Assembly (NCBI GenBank): GCA_003525075.1
Contig: DQFO01000009.1
Coordinates: forward strand, 2,548 to 66,547
Length of the DNA: 64,000 bases
Direction: 5' to 3'
Origin: Clostridiales bacterium
GTDB taxonomy: Bacteria > Bacillota > Clostridia > TANB77 > CAG-508
Of this stretch, positions 26,301 to 33,929 are shown in pieces. A program made the translations under genes and the position numbers. Under the pieces are notes generated by a model, which saw only the letters and a list, made by a program, of their open reading frames with translations, did no database searches and was not told where the DNA came from. Position 1 is the first letter of the stretch. Each line of letters begins with the position of its first letter.

Positions 26301-27663
26301 ATTACTTGCAAGTATTAATAAAAGATTAAATAATAAAAAAGAAGAAAAAGAAACAGGTGAATATTTCTTAAAGAAAAATCCATTTACAGAAGAAATGAAA
26401 AAAGAATATGTAATCTTAATTCCACAAATGGCACCAATTCATTTTGATTTTATTGAACCAGTTTTGCAAAGCGAAGGATATAAAGCAAAACTTTTAAGAG
26501 AATGTACACAAAATACAATTGAAACAGGTTTGAAATATGTAAATAATGATGCTTGTTATCCTTCAATTATAACAACAGGACAAATGATAGAAGCATTAGA
26601 ATCTGGAGAATATGATGTAAATAAAACAGCATTAATAATGTCACAAACAGGTGGAGGATGTAGAGCAACAAATTATATAGGATTTATTCGTAAAGCTCTA
26701 AAAGATGCAGGCTTTGGACAAGTTCCAGTAATTTCATTTAATGTTGTTGGAATGGAGAAAAATCCGGGATTTAAGCTAACATTACCATTAGTTGAAAAAC
26801 TATTAAAATCAATGGTTTATGCAGATTTATTACAAAAAATGTTATATAAAAATAGAGCTTATGAAAAAAATAAAGGTGAGACAGATAAATTATTTGCAGA
26901 ATGGATGGAAAAAGCAAAAAAACTTGCAATAAATAGTAATTCAAAAGAATTTTCAAAGAGTATATATCAGATGGTTGATGATTTTGAAAAAATTGAATGG
27001 AAGCAAGGAAAAGAAAAGCCAAAAGTAGGAATAGTAGGAGAAATCTTAATTAAATATCATCCATTTGGAAATAATTATGTAGCAAATTTATTGGAAAAAG
27101 AAGGCGCAGAAGTTGTTTTACCAGACTTTATGGGATTTGTTAAATATGTTGCAGCAAATGGAGTAATATCACATCAATTATTAAAAAATAATGGATTGAA
27201 ATCAATGTTATTTGATGTTGCAATAAAATTGATAAATTCATTTGAAAAAGATGCTAAAAAAGCATTAGAAAAATCTAAAAAAGGATATTTACCAACTTGT
27301 GATATTTGGCATTTAGCAGATAATGTAAAATCAGTTTTATCAACAGGAAATCAAACAGGTGAAGGTTGGTTCTTGACGGCTGAAATGCTTGAATATATGG
27401 AAAATGGTATTCAAAATATAGTTTGTGTTCAACCATTTGCGTGTTTACCAAATCATGTTGTTGGTAAAGGTGTAATAAAAACTATCAGAGATATGTTCCC
27501 AGATGCAAATATTGTACCAGTTGATTATGATCCAGGTGCAAGTGAAGCAAATCAGACAAATAGAATTAAACTTCTTATGACAGTAGCTAAAGACAACTTG
27601 AAAATTAAGCAAAAAGAAAAAAAGATGGCTGAAAAAGAAAATAAGAATACAACAAAAGTATAA
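23359..27663 (+). CDS. Giant acyl-CoA dehydratase activase-related protein (tandem BadF/HgdC-type ATPases plus HgdB-like part)
   Basis: A 1434-residue cytoplasmic protein. Two ASKHA ATPase domains of the BadF/BadG/BcrA/HgdC type lie in tandem: GMDVGSTTVKIV with GGTGAFLDQM (about 6-265) and GIDAGSTTSKLV with ACSSGCGSFIE (about 325-590). A Cys-rich linker (TRCNGCENHCQLT) and a long C-terminal region of DUF2229 and 2-hydroxyglutaryl-CoA dehydratase-like folds follow. Activases use ATP and a 4Fe-4S cluster to deliver high-energy electrons to radical dehydratases. This fused form is widespread in Clostridia, and to my knowledge its substrate is unknown. ATG 23359 follows AGAGGA; an upstream TTG is rejected. 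Confidence 0.88.
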   Translation: MNKIVHIGMDVGSTTVKIVVMDEDLKEIYTSYERHYSDTKNTVCKVLEELVEKYKDKEFTIALTGSGAMSTAKFLDVPFIQEVVACKRSVERYIPQTNVVIELGGEDAKIIYFGRSVEQRMNGTCAGGTGAFLDQMASLLNTDTAGLNELAKGYQTIYPIASRCGVFAKTDVQPLLNEGAAKEDIAVSILQAVVNQTISGLACGRPIRGNVAFLGGPLTYLPELRKRFVETLHLTPEQTIVPEEAHLLVAKGACLEAKDESPISVEKLKSKIQVLKHSHDTTTVPLKPLFSTNVEYDEFKARHEKDKVAKKPLSEHKGDCFVGIDAGSTTSKLVVIDRDGTLLYSAYQGNGGKPLDSIIEMLKKLYSIMPKEAIIRYSGVTGYGEKLIQTALNVDLNEIETIAHYTAAKKFEPKVTSIVDIGGQDMKYIKLKNNTIDNIMLNEACSSGCGSFIETFAKSLNLNIEEFVKEALEAQNPVDLGSRCTVFMNSKIKQAQKEGYSVGDISAGLSYSVIKNAIQKVMKIRDVKKLGSHIVVQGGTFYNEAVLRAFELIVGRNVIRPDIAGLMGAYGMALLACEQYEANMDMEYHSTLATIEEIDKLDIKVTHTRCNGCENHCQLTINRFSNGKRHISGNRCEKGEGIVNSHKDLPNLVKYKYDRIFGYTPLEEKDAPRGTIGIPRVLNMYEDYPFWFTLFTNLGFRVIISEKSTRKIYEKGIESMPSESVCYPAKLSHGHVISLIQNGIKTIFYPCIPYSRKEYEDANNRYNCPIVISYSEVLKNNIEELKSEDIKFINPFLPFESKALLKRMMELPEFKEYNFNKKELKNAIEKAQQEYQKCRQDIHDKGKETIEYIEKNNLKGIVLAGRPYHVDPEINHGIDTLITSLGMCVLTEDSVADKALPERPLRVVDQWMFHSRLYAAADFVGRHDNLELVQINSFGCGVDAVTTDEVEEILTSFGKMYTLIKIDEVNNLGAVRIRLRSLLASINKRLNNKKEEKETGEYFLKKNPFTEEMKKEYVILIPQMAPIHFDFIEPVLQSEGYKAKLLRECTQNTIETGLKYVNNDACYPSIITTGQMIEALESGEYDVNKTALIMSQTGGGCRATNYIGFIRKALKDAGFGQVPVISFNVVGMEKNPGFKLTLPLVEKLLKSMVYADLLQKMLYKNRAYEKNKGETDKLFAEWMEKAKKLAINSNSKEFSKSIYQMVDDFEKIEWKQGKEKPKVGIVGEILIKYHPFGNNYVANLLEKEGAEVVLPDFMGFVKYVAANGVISHQLLKNNGLKSMLFDVAIKLINSFEKDAKKALEKSKKGYLPTCDIWHLADNVKSVLSTGNQTGEGWFLTAEMLEYMENGIQNIVCVQPFACLPNHVVGKGVIKTIRDMFPDANIVPVDYDPGASEANQTNRIKLLMTVAKDNLKIKQKEKKMAEKENKNTTKV

Positions 27664-27672
27664 AATAAGTAA

Positions 27673-27712
27673 AGAGTGGCACTTTCCTGTAAAGGATAAG
27701 TGCCACTTTGTG
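27673..27712 (+). terminator. Terminator-like hairpin
   Basis: AGTGGCACTT...AAGTGCCACT (10-bp stem extended by TCCT/AGGA), followed by a weak TTTG. Confidence 0.75.
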
Positions 27713-27770
27713 CTATTGGTTAGTTAATTTTAACAAGTCTAAATTTGGAAAAAATATTAATAAATATTTG

Positions 27771-27799
27771 TTGAGATTTTTATTTTCATATGTTAAAAT
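27771..27799 (+). promoter_or_regulatory. Promoter of the glycosyltransferase gene
   Basis: TTGAGA, a 17-bp spacer, then TAAAAT. Confidence 0.65.
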
Positions 27800-27831
27800 T
27801 AGAATGACTTACAAAAGGAGGAAAATAAAAG

Positions 27832-29403
27832 ATGGAGAAAAAGAAATATGAAAAAATAATTATATCAATAATATTAATAATACAGACGATAATATTTATA
27901 ATAGTAGGAGCAAATAAATCATATATTCATATGGACGAAGCATATTCATTAGGTCTTGCAAGTTATGATAAAGTTGAAATACAAGATAATGAAAACTTTT
28001 ATAATATATGGCATGATGGAAAATATTATGAAGATTATCTATGTGTAAATGATGATGAAATTGGTCAATATAAACAAGTATATGAAAATCAAAAAAATGA
28101 TGTTCATCCACCTTTATATTATTTAATATTAAGATTTGCAATGGGATTCCATAAAAATAGTTATTCAAAATGGCCAGGAATAATAATAAATATGATAATA
28201 TATGCATTTGTAACAATATTTATGTATTTGATACTAAACAAAATATTAAAAGACAAATACAAATATAAAGAAAAATCTGCAATTATAGCTATGGTATCAT
28301 CACTTGTATTAGCATCAATAACAAATGTAATATATATAAGAATGTATGCATTATCAACACTAAATGTATTGATTACAACATATTTACACTTAATGCTATT
28401 AGAGAAGAAAGAAATAGATTATAAGTTATTAACATTTATAGGAGTTTCAGCACTTGCAGGTTCATTAACACATTATTATTATTTATTTTATTTAGCAATG
28501 ATGTTTATAATGTTTGCAATAAAATATATAAAAGAAAAAAGATATAAAGAATTAATTGCATATATAGTAACAATGTGTATAGCTGGTGTAACATCTTTAA
28601 TAATTTTCCCATATTCAATAAAACATTTATTTTTTGGATATAGAGGACAAGGAGCCTTAAGCAAATTAACTCAAATTTCAGAGTTTTTAAAAAGCATAAA
28701 GATGTATATAAAGAAATTTAATAGACACGCATTTAATGGATTGTTATTTATTTTACTAGCATTGATAGTTGGATTAGGAATTTATAAAAAGGCAAATAAA
28801 AAGAAAATATTTGAGAACAAAAATCAGTATATAAAATATATAGCAATTCCAACAGCATTTTATACTTTATTAGTTTCATTATCAGCCCCTTGGATTGAAT
28901 TAAGATATATAATGCCAGTATGTGGATTAGTATTTATATTAATTATATATTTATTAGAAAATGTTTTGGAAAATATTTTTAATGAAAAAAATGTATTTAG
29001 AGTTTTGGCAGTATGTTTAGCAATTATATTGATAACACCTATAATATTTAAGATGGAGCCAGAAGAAGAATTTTTAGATAAAAGAGATATTGTAGAAGAG
29101 GTTCAAAATGAATTGAATGTTCCAACAATTTATATGTTTAATTCTAATGAAAATAGATTTTTAGATGATATATTGTTATTTTCAAAGTTAGATAATTCAT
29201 ATATAGCTAAAGATGTAGAATGTACAGATGAAAATATAAATAAAATTTTGAATGGTAAAGATTTATCAAATGGAATTTTAGTATTTATAAATGGTGGGCA
29301 AAATAATGATGAAATGATGGAAAAAATAAAAAATGCAACAGGATTAAATGAATGGAAATGGATTAAAGGATTAAATGCTTGTAATATATATTTAGTTAAG
29401 TAA
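27832..29403 (+). CDS. Polytopic membrane glycosyltransferase-like protein (GT-C fold)
   Basis: A 523-residue protein with about ten membrane helices. After the first helix comes a loop with HMDEAYS (Asp-Glu pair near residue 34) and later NDVHPPLYYL, the pattern of GT-C enzymes such as PMT/ArnT-like and GT39/GT83 proteins that use polyprenyl-phosphate sugars outside the membrane. The C-terminal about 110 residues form a soluble domain. The acceptor is unknown. AAAGGAGG precedes ATG 27832. Monocistronic. Confidence 0.75.
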   Translation: MEKKKYEKIIISIILIIQTIIFIIVGANKSYIHMDEAYSLGLASYDKVEIQDNENFYNIWHDGKYYEDYLCVNDDEIGQYKQVYENQKNDVHPPLYYLILRFAMGFHKNSYSKWPGIIINMIIYAFVTIFMYLILNKILKDKYKYKEKSAIIAMVSSLVLASITNVIYIRMYALSTLNVLITTYLHLMLLEKKEIDYKLLTFIGVSALAGSLTHYYYLFYLAMMFIMFAIKYIKEKRYKELIAYIVTMCIAGVTSLIIFPYSIKHLFFGYRGQGALSKLTQISEFLKSIKMYIKKFNRHAFNGLLFILLALIVGLGIYKKANKKKIFENKNQYIKYIAIPTAFYTLLVSLSAPWIELRYIMPVCGLVFILIIYLLENVLENIFNEKNVFRVLAVCLAIILITPIIFKMEPEEEFLDKRDIVEEVQNELNVPTIYMFNSNENRFLDDILLFSKLDNSYIAKDVECTDENINKILNGKDLSNGILVFINGGQNNDEMMEKIKNATGLNEWKWIKGLNACNIYLVK

Positions 29404-29405
29404 TA

Positions 29406-29437
29406 GTAAAAAACACTTCGTTTGAAGTGTTTTTTTG
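29406..29437 (+). terminator. Intrinsic terminator
   Basis: AAAAACACTTC, loop GTTT, then GAAGTGTTTTTTT. Confidence 0.9.
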
Positions 29438-29471
29438 ATATATAATGTCAAATTATGTATGACGAAATTTG

Positions 29472-29500
29472 TTGACAAAATCTATGGTTGAGTATATATT
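29472..29500 (+). promoter_or_regulatory. Promoter of the type I toxin candidate
   Basis: TTGACA, a 17-bp spacer, then TATATT. The start of transcription would be near 29507, at the base of a small hairpin CCTTT-CGCCC-AAAGG (29508-29522). Confidence 0.8.
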
Positions 29501-29541
29501 AAATATGCCTTTCGCCCAAAGGTAGAAAGGAGGTGCAGTCA

Positions 29542-29610
29542 TTGAAAGACTTCGTAGATTTGCTAAAACTCATAATAGTTTATTACATAATAAAGTATTT
29601 GAGCAAATAG
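29542..29610 (+). CDS. Candidate type I toxin, Fst/par-like 22-residue hydrophobic peptide
   Basis: TTG start eight bases after a nearly full-length Shine-Dalgarno (AAAGGAGGTG, 29526-29535). The peptide begins MKDFVDLLKL, has a hydrophobic centre (IIVYYII) and ends KYLSK. That is the layout of Fst/Ldr-type membrane toxins, many of which also begin MKD; the conserved Pro and Gly of plasmid Fst are absent. The 5' CCTTTC (29508-29513) can pair either with AAAGG next to it or with GAAAGG of the ribosome site, a self-inhibiting leader as known for such toxins. A convergent antisense unit lies opposite. Too short for ordinary gene finders. Toxicity is inferred. Confidence 0.62.
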   Translation: MKDFVDLLKLIIVYYIIKYLSK

Positions 29611-29614
29611 CATA

Positions 29615-29686
29615 AAGAAAAGACTAAGAATTGGAGGTTCTTAGTCTTTTTATGTGCAATCTTTTAAGACTTCGTTTGCAATTGCT
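29615..29686 (-). ncRNA. Candidate antisense antitoxin RNA (RNAII-like), about 70 nt
   Basis: A minus-strand promoter fires toward the toxin gene and the shared hairpin at 29618-29650 would stop it. The RNA carries complements of both direct repeats and the full terminator stem. Length and layout match the 65-nt RNAII of the pAD1 par locus. No ORF. Confidence 0.6.
29618..29650. terminator. Bidirectional terminator of the toxin/antitoxin units
   Basis: AAAAGACTAAGAA, loop TTGGAGG, then TTCTTAGTCTTTT: a perfect 13-bp stem with A-runs and T-runs on both sides, so it can act on both strands. Confidence 0.85.
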
Positions 29687-29692
29687 ATAATT

Positions 29693-29721
29693 ATATTAGC
29701 ATAATTATAAAAAAATGTCAA
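29693..29721 (-). promoter_or_regulatory. Antisense promoter
   Basis: On the minus strand: TTGACA, a 17-bp spacer, then TAATAT. It is as close to consensus as the toxin promoter. Confidence 0.75.
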
Positions 29722-29849
29722 TGGTAAGAAAATTGTTTTAAAATACTAAATTGTACTGACCTCCCAGTATAATCAAAAAACATCAAAAAAATGGTATAAA
29801 TATATAAGGTTTACAAACGAAACCAAAATTAAGAAAATAAGGAAAAAGA

Positions 29850-31529
29850 ATGGAAAGATTATATAAATATATAGAAATAACAGATTTAAAAGATATGCTA
29901 AAAAAATCAGGAGAAAAATATGGTGAAAAAATAGCATATAAAATAAGACAAGAAAATGGATATAAAGAAATCACACATAATGAAGTAAGAAAAATGGTTG
30001 ATGGACTTGGAACAAAATTGATAGATATGGGGTTAAAAGATAAAAGAATAGCTGTAATAGGTGAAAATAGATATGAATGGGAAATAGCGTATTTATCAAT
30101 AGTTTGTGGGACAGGAACAGTAGTACCATTAGACAAATCATTACCAGAAAATGAATTAGAAAGTTTAATTGAAAGATCAAAAGCAGAAGCAATAATATGT
30201 TCACAAAAATATGTCGAAATATTAAAAAAGACAAAATTAAAATATATCATTTCAATGGATTTAGAAAATGATAATGATGGAATCATATCACAAAAAAGAC
30301 TTATATCAGAAGGAATACAACTAGTAAAATTTGGAGATACAAGTTTTACAAATGCAAAAATTGATAATGAAAAAATGAGTATAATGTTATTTACATCTGG
30401 AACAACATCAATATCAAAAGCAGTAGCACTTTCACATAAAAATATATGTTCAAATTTAATGGATATATCATCAATATTAGATGTAAATTCATCAGATGTG
30501 TTTTTATCATTTTTACCATTACATCATGTATTTGAATGTACAGTTGGATTTTTATTTTCACTATATGTTGGAGCTGAAACAGTATTTTGTGATGGAATTA
30601 GACATATTCCAGAAAACTTAGCTGAATATAAGGTTTCTGTAATGGCATCTGTTCCAGCAATATATGAAAGATTATTCAAAATAATAAAAAAGCACTTGGA
30701 AAAACAAGGAAAAGTTGAACAAATACTTAAAGATGAAGAAAAATATAAAGATTCAAGTATGGAAAAGAAAAAAGAAGTATTTAAAGAAATACATGATTTA
30801 CTTGGGGGAAATATAAAACTATTTATAAGTGGTGCTGCAAGTTTAGAACCAAGTATTGAAGAAAAATTTAGAAGGCTTGGATTTAATATGGTTCAAGGAT
30901 ATGGATTAACAGAGACATCACCAGTTGTTGCAATAGGAAATAAAAAATATCATAAAACAGGCTCTATTGGAAAATGTGTTCCAAGTGATGAAGTAAAATT
31001 ATTAGATATAAATAAAGATGGAATTGGAGAATTAGCAGTAAAAGGACCTAATGTAATGCTTGAATATTATGAAAATAAAGAAGCAACAGAAAAAGTATTA
31101 AAAGATGGATGGTTTCAAACTGGTGATTTAGCAAGAATTGATGAAGATGGTTATATATTTATTTGTGGAAGAAAGAAAAGTGTAATTGTATTAAAAAATG
31201 GCAAAAATATTTTTCCGGAAGAAATGGAAACATTAATTAATAAAGAAGATGGTGTAGAAGAATCATTTATTTTTGGAAAACCAATTTCAAAAGATCCAAA
31301 TGATATAAAGATTTTTGTAAAAATTGTTTATAACAAAGAAAGTTTTGAAGGAAAAACAGAAACTGAAATAAAAGAATATTTTAATGAAAAAATAAAATCA
31401 ATAAATAAAACAATGCCACATTATAAAGCAATTAGAGGAATTATTATTTCAGACAAACCATTAATAAAAACTACAACAAATAAAATTAAAAGAGAAAAAA
31501 ATTTAGAACAAATAATTAAGGAGTTATAA
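29850..31529 (+). CDS. AMP-binding acyl-activating enzyme (long-chain acyl-CoA/acyl-ACP synthetase-like)
   Basis: A 559-residue ANL-superfamily ligase. The P-loop is LFTSGTTSISKAVALSH (about 180-196). Adenylate-binding GYGLTETSP lies near 350, followed by TGDLARIDEDGYIFICGRKK and the C-terminal KxxxG region with IKTTTNKIKRE. It adenylates a fatty acid and transfers it to CoA or ACP. Its place at the head of the birA-fabD-fabG operon suggests supplying acyl groups to lipid synthesis; the acceptor cannot be told. AAGGAAAAAG precedes ATG 29850. The stop shares one base with the birA start. Confidence 0.88.
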   Translation: MERLYKYIEITDLKDMLKKSGEKYGEKIAYKIRQENGYKEITHNEVRKMVDGLGTKLIDMGLKDKRIAVIGENRYEWEIAYLSIVCGTGTVVPLDKSLPENELESLIERSKAEAIICSQKYVEILKKTKLKYIISMDLENDNDGIISQKRLISEGIQLVKFGDTSFTNAKIDNEKMSIMLFTSGTTSISKAVALSHKNICSNLMDISSILDVNSSDVFLSFLPLHHVFECTVGFLFSLYVGAETVFCDGIRHIPENLAEYKVSVMASVPAIYERLFKIIKKHLEKQGKVEQILKDEEKYKDSSMEKKKEVFKEIHDLLGGNIKLFISGAASLEPSIEEKFRRLGFNMVQGYGLTETSPVVAIGNKKYHKTGSIGKCVPSDEVKLLDINKDGIGELAVKGPNVMLEYYENKEATEKVLKDGWFQTGDLARIDEDGYIFICGRKKSVIVLKNGKNIFPEEMETLINKEDGVEESFIFGKPISKDPNDIKIFVKIVYNKESFEGKTETEIKEYFNEKIKSINKTMPHYKAIRGIIISDKPLIKTTTNKIKREKNLEQIIKEL

Positions 31530-32092
31530 TGACAAAACAAATTTTAGGTAATGTATTTGAAAATTATGAAGAAATTGACTCTACACAAACAGAAATACAT
31601 AGAAGAATAGAAAAATGTAAAATACAAAATGGAACAATTATAATGGCAAATAGACAAACAAATGGAAAAGGAACACATGGTAGAGTTTGGCATACAGGTA
31701 ATGAAAATAATATTGCATTTTCATTTTATATTGAAACAGAATGTGAACCACAAAAACTTGAAGGAATAACAATAGAAATTGCACAAATATTAATACAAAT
31801 TTTTGAAGAAAAATATGGAATAAATCTTCAAATAAAAGCTCCAAATGATATTTATTATAATGGAAAAAAAGTTGGTGGAATATTAACAGAATCTAAAATT
31901 GTTGGACAAAAAACGAAATATATAGTTGTAGGAATAGGCATAAATACTAATGGGAAGAACTTTAGTGATGATATAAGAAATATTGCAACATCAATTAAAA
32001 AAGAATTTAACATAGATGTTGATAATTTATTTATTGTAAATGAATTTTGCAAAATATTTGAAAAAAGATTAATGAAAAGGATAGAAGAATAA
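31529..32092 (+). CDS. birA: Biotin-protein ligase, short monofunctional form
   Basis: A 187-residue catalytic domain only. STQTEIHRR, the biotinyl-AMP loop NGKGTHGRVWHT (consensus GRGRxGRxW), the lysine-bearing IKAPNDIYYNGKKVGGILTE and GIGINTNG are present. It lacks both the N-terminal HTH repressor domain and the usual C-terminal SH3-like domain. It charges the AccB carrier protein encoded downstream in the same operon. Confidence 0.88.
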   Translation: MTKQILGNVFENYEEIDSTQTEIHRRIEKCKIQNGTIIMANRQTNGKGTHGRVWHTGNENNIAFSFYIETECEPQKLEGITIEIAQILIQIFEEKYGINLQIKAPNDIYYNGKKVGGILTESKIVGQKTKYIVVGIGINTNGKNFSDDIRNIATSIKKEFNIDVDNLFIVNEFCKIFEKRLMKRIEE

Positions 32093-32093
32093 T

Positions 32094-33035
32094 ATGAAAA
32101 TAGGATTTTTGTTCCCAGGTCAAGGTTCACAATATGTTGGAATGGGAAAAGATTTATATGAGAAATATGAGGAAGTTAGAAATATATATGATAGAGTAGA
32201 AAATTTGACAGGAGTAAATGTGAAAAAGATATCATTTGAAGGCCCTGAAGAAGAGTTAAATCAAACTAAAAATACTCAAATTTGTATTTTAACAATGAGT
32301 TTAGCAATATTAGAAATACTTAATAAAAATGGAATTAAAGCAGAAATATCAGCAGGTTTAAGTCTTGGTGAATATTCTGCACTAATATATAGTGGAATAT
32401 TAAATTTTGAAGATGGAGTAAAATTAGTTCAAAAACGTGGAGAATATATGCAAAATTTAGTTCCTGATGGTGAATGGCTAATGTCAGCTATACTTGGAAT
32501 GGGAGAAAATGAAGTTGAAGAAGTATGTTCAAAAGTTCAAAATGGATTTGCAGTACCAGTAAATTTTAATTGCCCAGGTCAAATTGTAATTTCAGGTGAT
32601 AAAGATGGAATAAAAGAAGCAGAAAATATAGCTAAACAATATGGTGCTAGAAGAGTTATTGAATTAAAAACATCAGGCCCTTTTCATACTATAAAATTAC
32701 AAAAAGCATCTGATGAATTAAGAAAAGAATTAGATAAAATAAAATTTAATAATGGAGATTCAAAAGTTATTAAAAATATAGATGCTGAAGTTTATACAGA
32801 AAATGATGATATGAAAGATATTTTAGCAAAACATATAATAAGTCCAGTAAGATTTTCAAAGAGTTTAGAAAATATGATTAAACTTGGTGTTGATACTTTC
32901 ATTGAAATAGGTCCAGGTAAGACATTGTCTGGATTTGCTAAAAAGATTAAAACAGATAAAGAGATTAGGATTTTTAATGTGACAGATGTGGAAACATTGA
33001 AAAACATTTTATATCAAGTTCTGGAAAAAAATTAA
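32094..33035 (+). CDS. fabD: Malonyl-CoA:ACP transacylase FabD
   Basis: A 313-residue acyltransferase that loads malonyl groups onto ACP. FPGQGSQYVGMGKDL at the N-terminus, the nucleophile Ser in GLSLGEYSAL (near 91), FHTIKL with the catalytic His, and IEIGPGKTLSGF near the end are diagnostic. The start lies one base after the birA stop, so the ribosome site (AAAAGGA) is inside birA. Confidence 0.95.
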   Translation: MKIGFLFPGQGSQYVGMGKDLYEKYEEVRNIYDRVENLTGVNVKKISFEGPEEELNQTKNTQICILTMSLAILEILNKNGIKAEISAGLSLGEYSALIYSGILNFEDGVKLVQKRGEYMQNLVPDGEWLMSAILGMGENEVEEVCSKVQNGFAVPVNFNCPGQIVISGDKDGIKEAENIAKQYGARRVIELKTSGPFHTIKLQKASDELRKELDKIKFNNGDSKVIKNIDAEVYTENDDMKDILAKHIISPVRFSKSLENMIKLGVDTFIEIGPGKTLSGFAKKIKTDKEIRIFNVTDVETLKNILYQVLEKN

Positions 33036-33064
33036 TTATTTTTCAATAAGAAAGGTGGAAGAAA

Positions 33065-33799
33065 ATGGATAAGTGTGCATTAATAACAGGTGCAACAAGA
33101 GGAATAGGCAAACAAATAGCAATAACATTAGCAAAACAAGGTTATAATATTGCATTAAATTATAGAAAAGAAAATGAAGAACTAGAAAATACCAAAAAAG
33201 AAATTGAAAAAATTGGAGTTCAAATTCTAGCAGTAAAAGGTGATGTTGCAAATTTTGAAGATTGTGAAAACTTTGTAAAACAAGTAATAGAAAGATTTGG
33301 ACAAATAGATGTATTAGTAAATAATGCAGGAATTACAAAAGATATGTTACTTATGAGAATGAAGAAAGAAGATTTTGAACAAGTAATAGATACTAATTTA
33401 GTTGGAACATTTAATGTTACAAAAAATGTAGTGCCATATATGATGAAAGCTCGTTCTGGAAGAATAATTAATATTTCATCTGTTGTTGGAATTTCAGGTA
33501 ATGCAGGTCAAACAAATTATTCTGCATCAAAAGCAGGAATTATCGGATTTACAAAGAGTTTAGCTAAAGAGATTGCTTCAAGAAATATTTTAGTAAATGC
33601 TGTTGCTCCTGGTTTTATTGAAACAAATATGACTGATGTTTTAAAAGATGATGTTAAACAGGAAATTGCCAAAAATATTCCTTTGAAAAGAATGGGAACT
33701 ACTCAAGATGTTGCTAATGTTGTTAAGTTTTTAGCTTCTGATGATAGTTCTTATATTACTGGGCAAGTTATTAATGTTGATGGTGGCATGCTTATGTAA
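33065..33799 (+). CDS. fabG: 3-oxoacyl-ACP reductase FabG
   Basis: A 244-residue short-chain dehydrogenase performing the NADPH-dependent first reduction of FAS II. TGATRGIGKQIA binds cofactor, NNAGITKD follows, and the catalytic set is Ser in INISSVVG plus YSASKAG (Tyr and Lys). It ends with VINVDGGMLM as in FabG. Confidence 0.95.
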   Translation: MDKCALITGATRGIGKQIAITLAKQGYNIALNYRKENEELENTKKEIEKIGVQILAVKGDVANFEDCENFVKQVIERFGQIDVLVNNAGITKDMLLMRMKKEDFEQVIDTNLVGTFNVTKNVVPYMMKARSGRIINISSVVGISGNAGQTNYSASKAGIIGFTKSLAKEIASRNILVNAVAPGFIETNMTDVLKDDVKQEIAKNIPLKRMGTTQDVANVVKFLASDDSSYITGQVINVDGGMLM

Positions 33800-33806
33800 T
33801 TTGAAT

Positions 33807-33891
33807 AATAATTACAATTTTCAGTTAACACATACTGAGGCTGTAACAAGCAAGCCTTAACAGCCTCAGTGTTCGTCAAAATTTAATTCTT
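33807..33891. repeat. TIR-flanked intergenic hairpin element, copy B
   Basis: Same outer ends as the 19156-19264 element (AATAATTACAATTTT and GTCAAAATTTAATTCTT) but a different central stem: ACTGAGGCTGT (33834-33844) with ACAGCCTCAGT (33860-33870). Lies between fabG and fabF within the operon. Confidence 0.6.
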
Positions 33892-33929
33892 ATTCAAATA
33901 AAATAAGTAAAAAAATAGGAGAGAAAGAT

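Larger units (their letters stand above)
29533..29675 (+). repeat. Direct repeats shared by toxin and antitoxin units (DRa/DRb-like)
   Basis: GTGCAGTC (29533-29540) corresponds to GTGCAATC (29654-29661). AAGACTTCGT occurs exactly at 29546-29555 and 29666-29675. The first pair lies at the toxin ribosome site and the second covers its second to fifth codons. Their copies lie inside the antisense unit, which is transcribed from the other strand and is therefore complementary to the toxin mRNA at both places. Confidence 0.75.

Noticed and set aside
29541..29616. Alternative 24-codon frame starting at ATT one base before the toxin start
   Set aside because: ATT starts are very rare and the peptide is not hydrophobic; the TTG frame gives a membrane-type peptide with the better start.
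29755..29770. TACTG/CAGTA hairpin containing an anti-Shine-Dalgarno-like CCTCCC upstream of the acyl-activating enzyme
   Set aside because: Only a 5-bp stem and no matching ribosome site to sequester in that transcript; probably chance.
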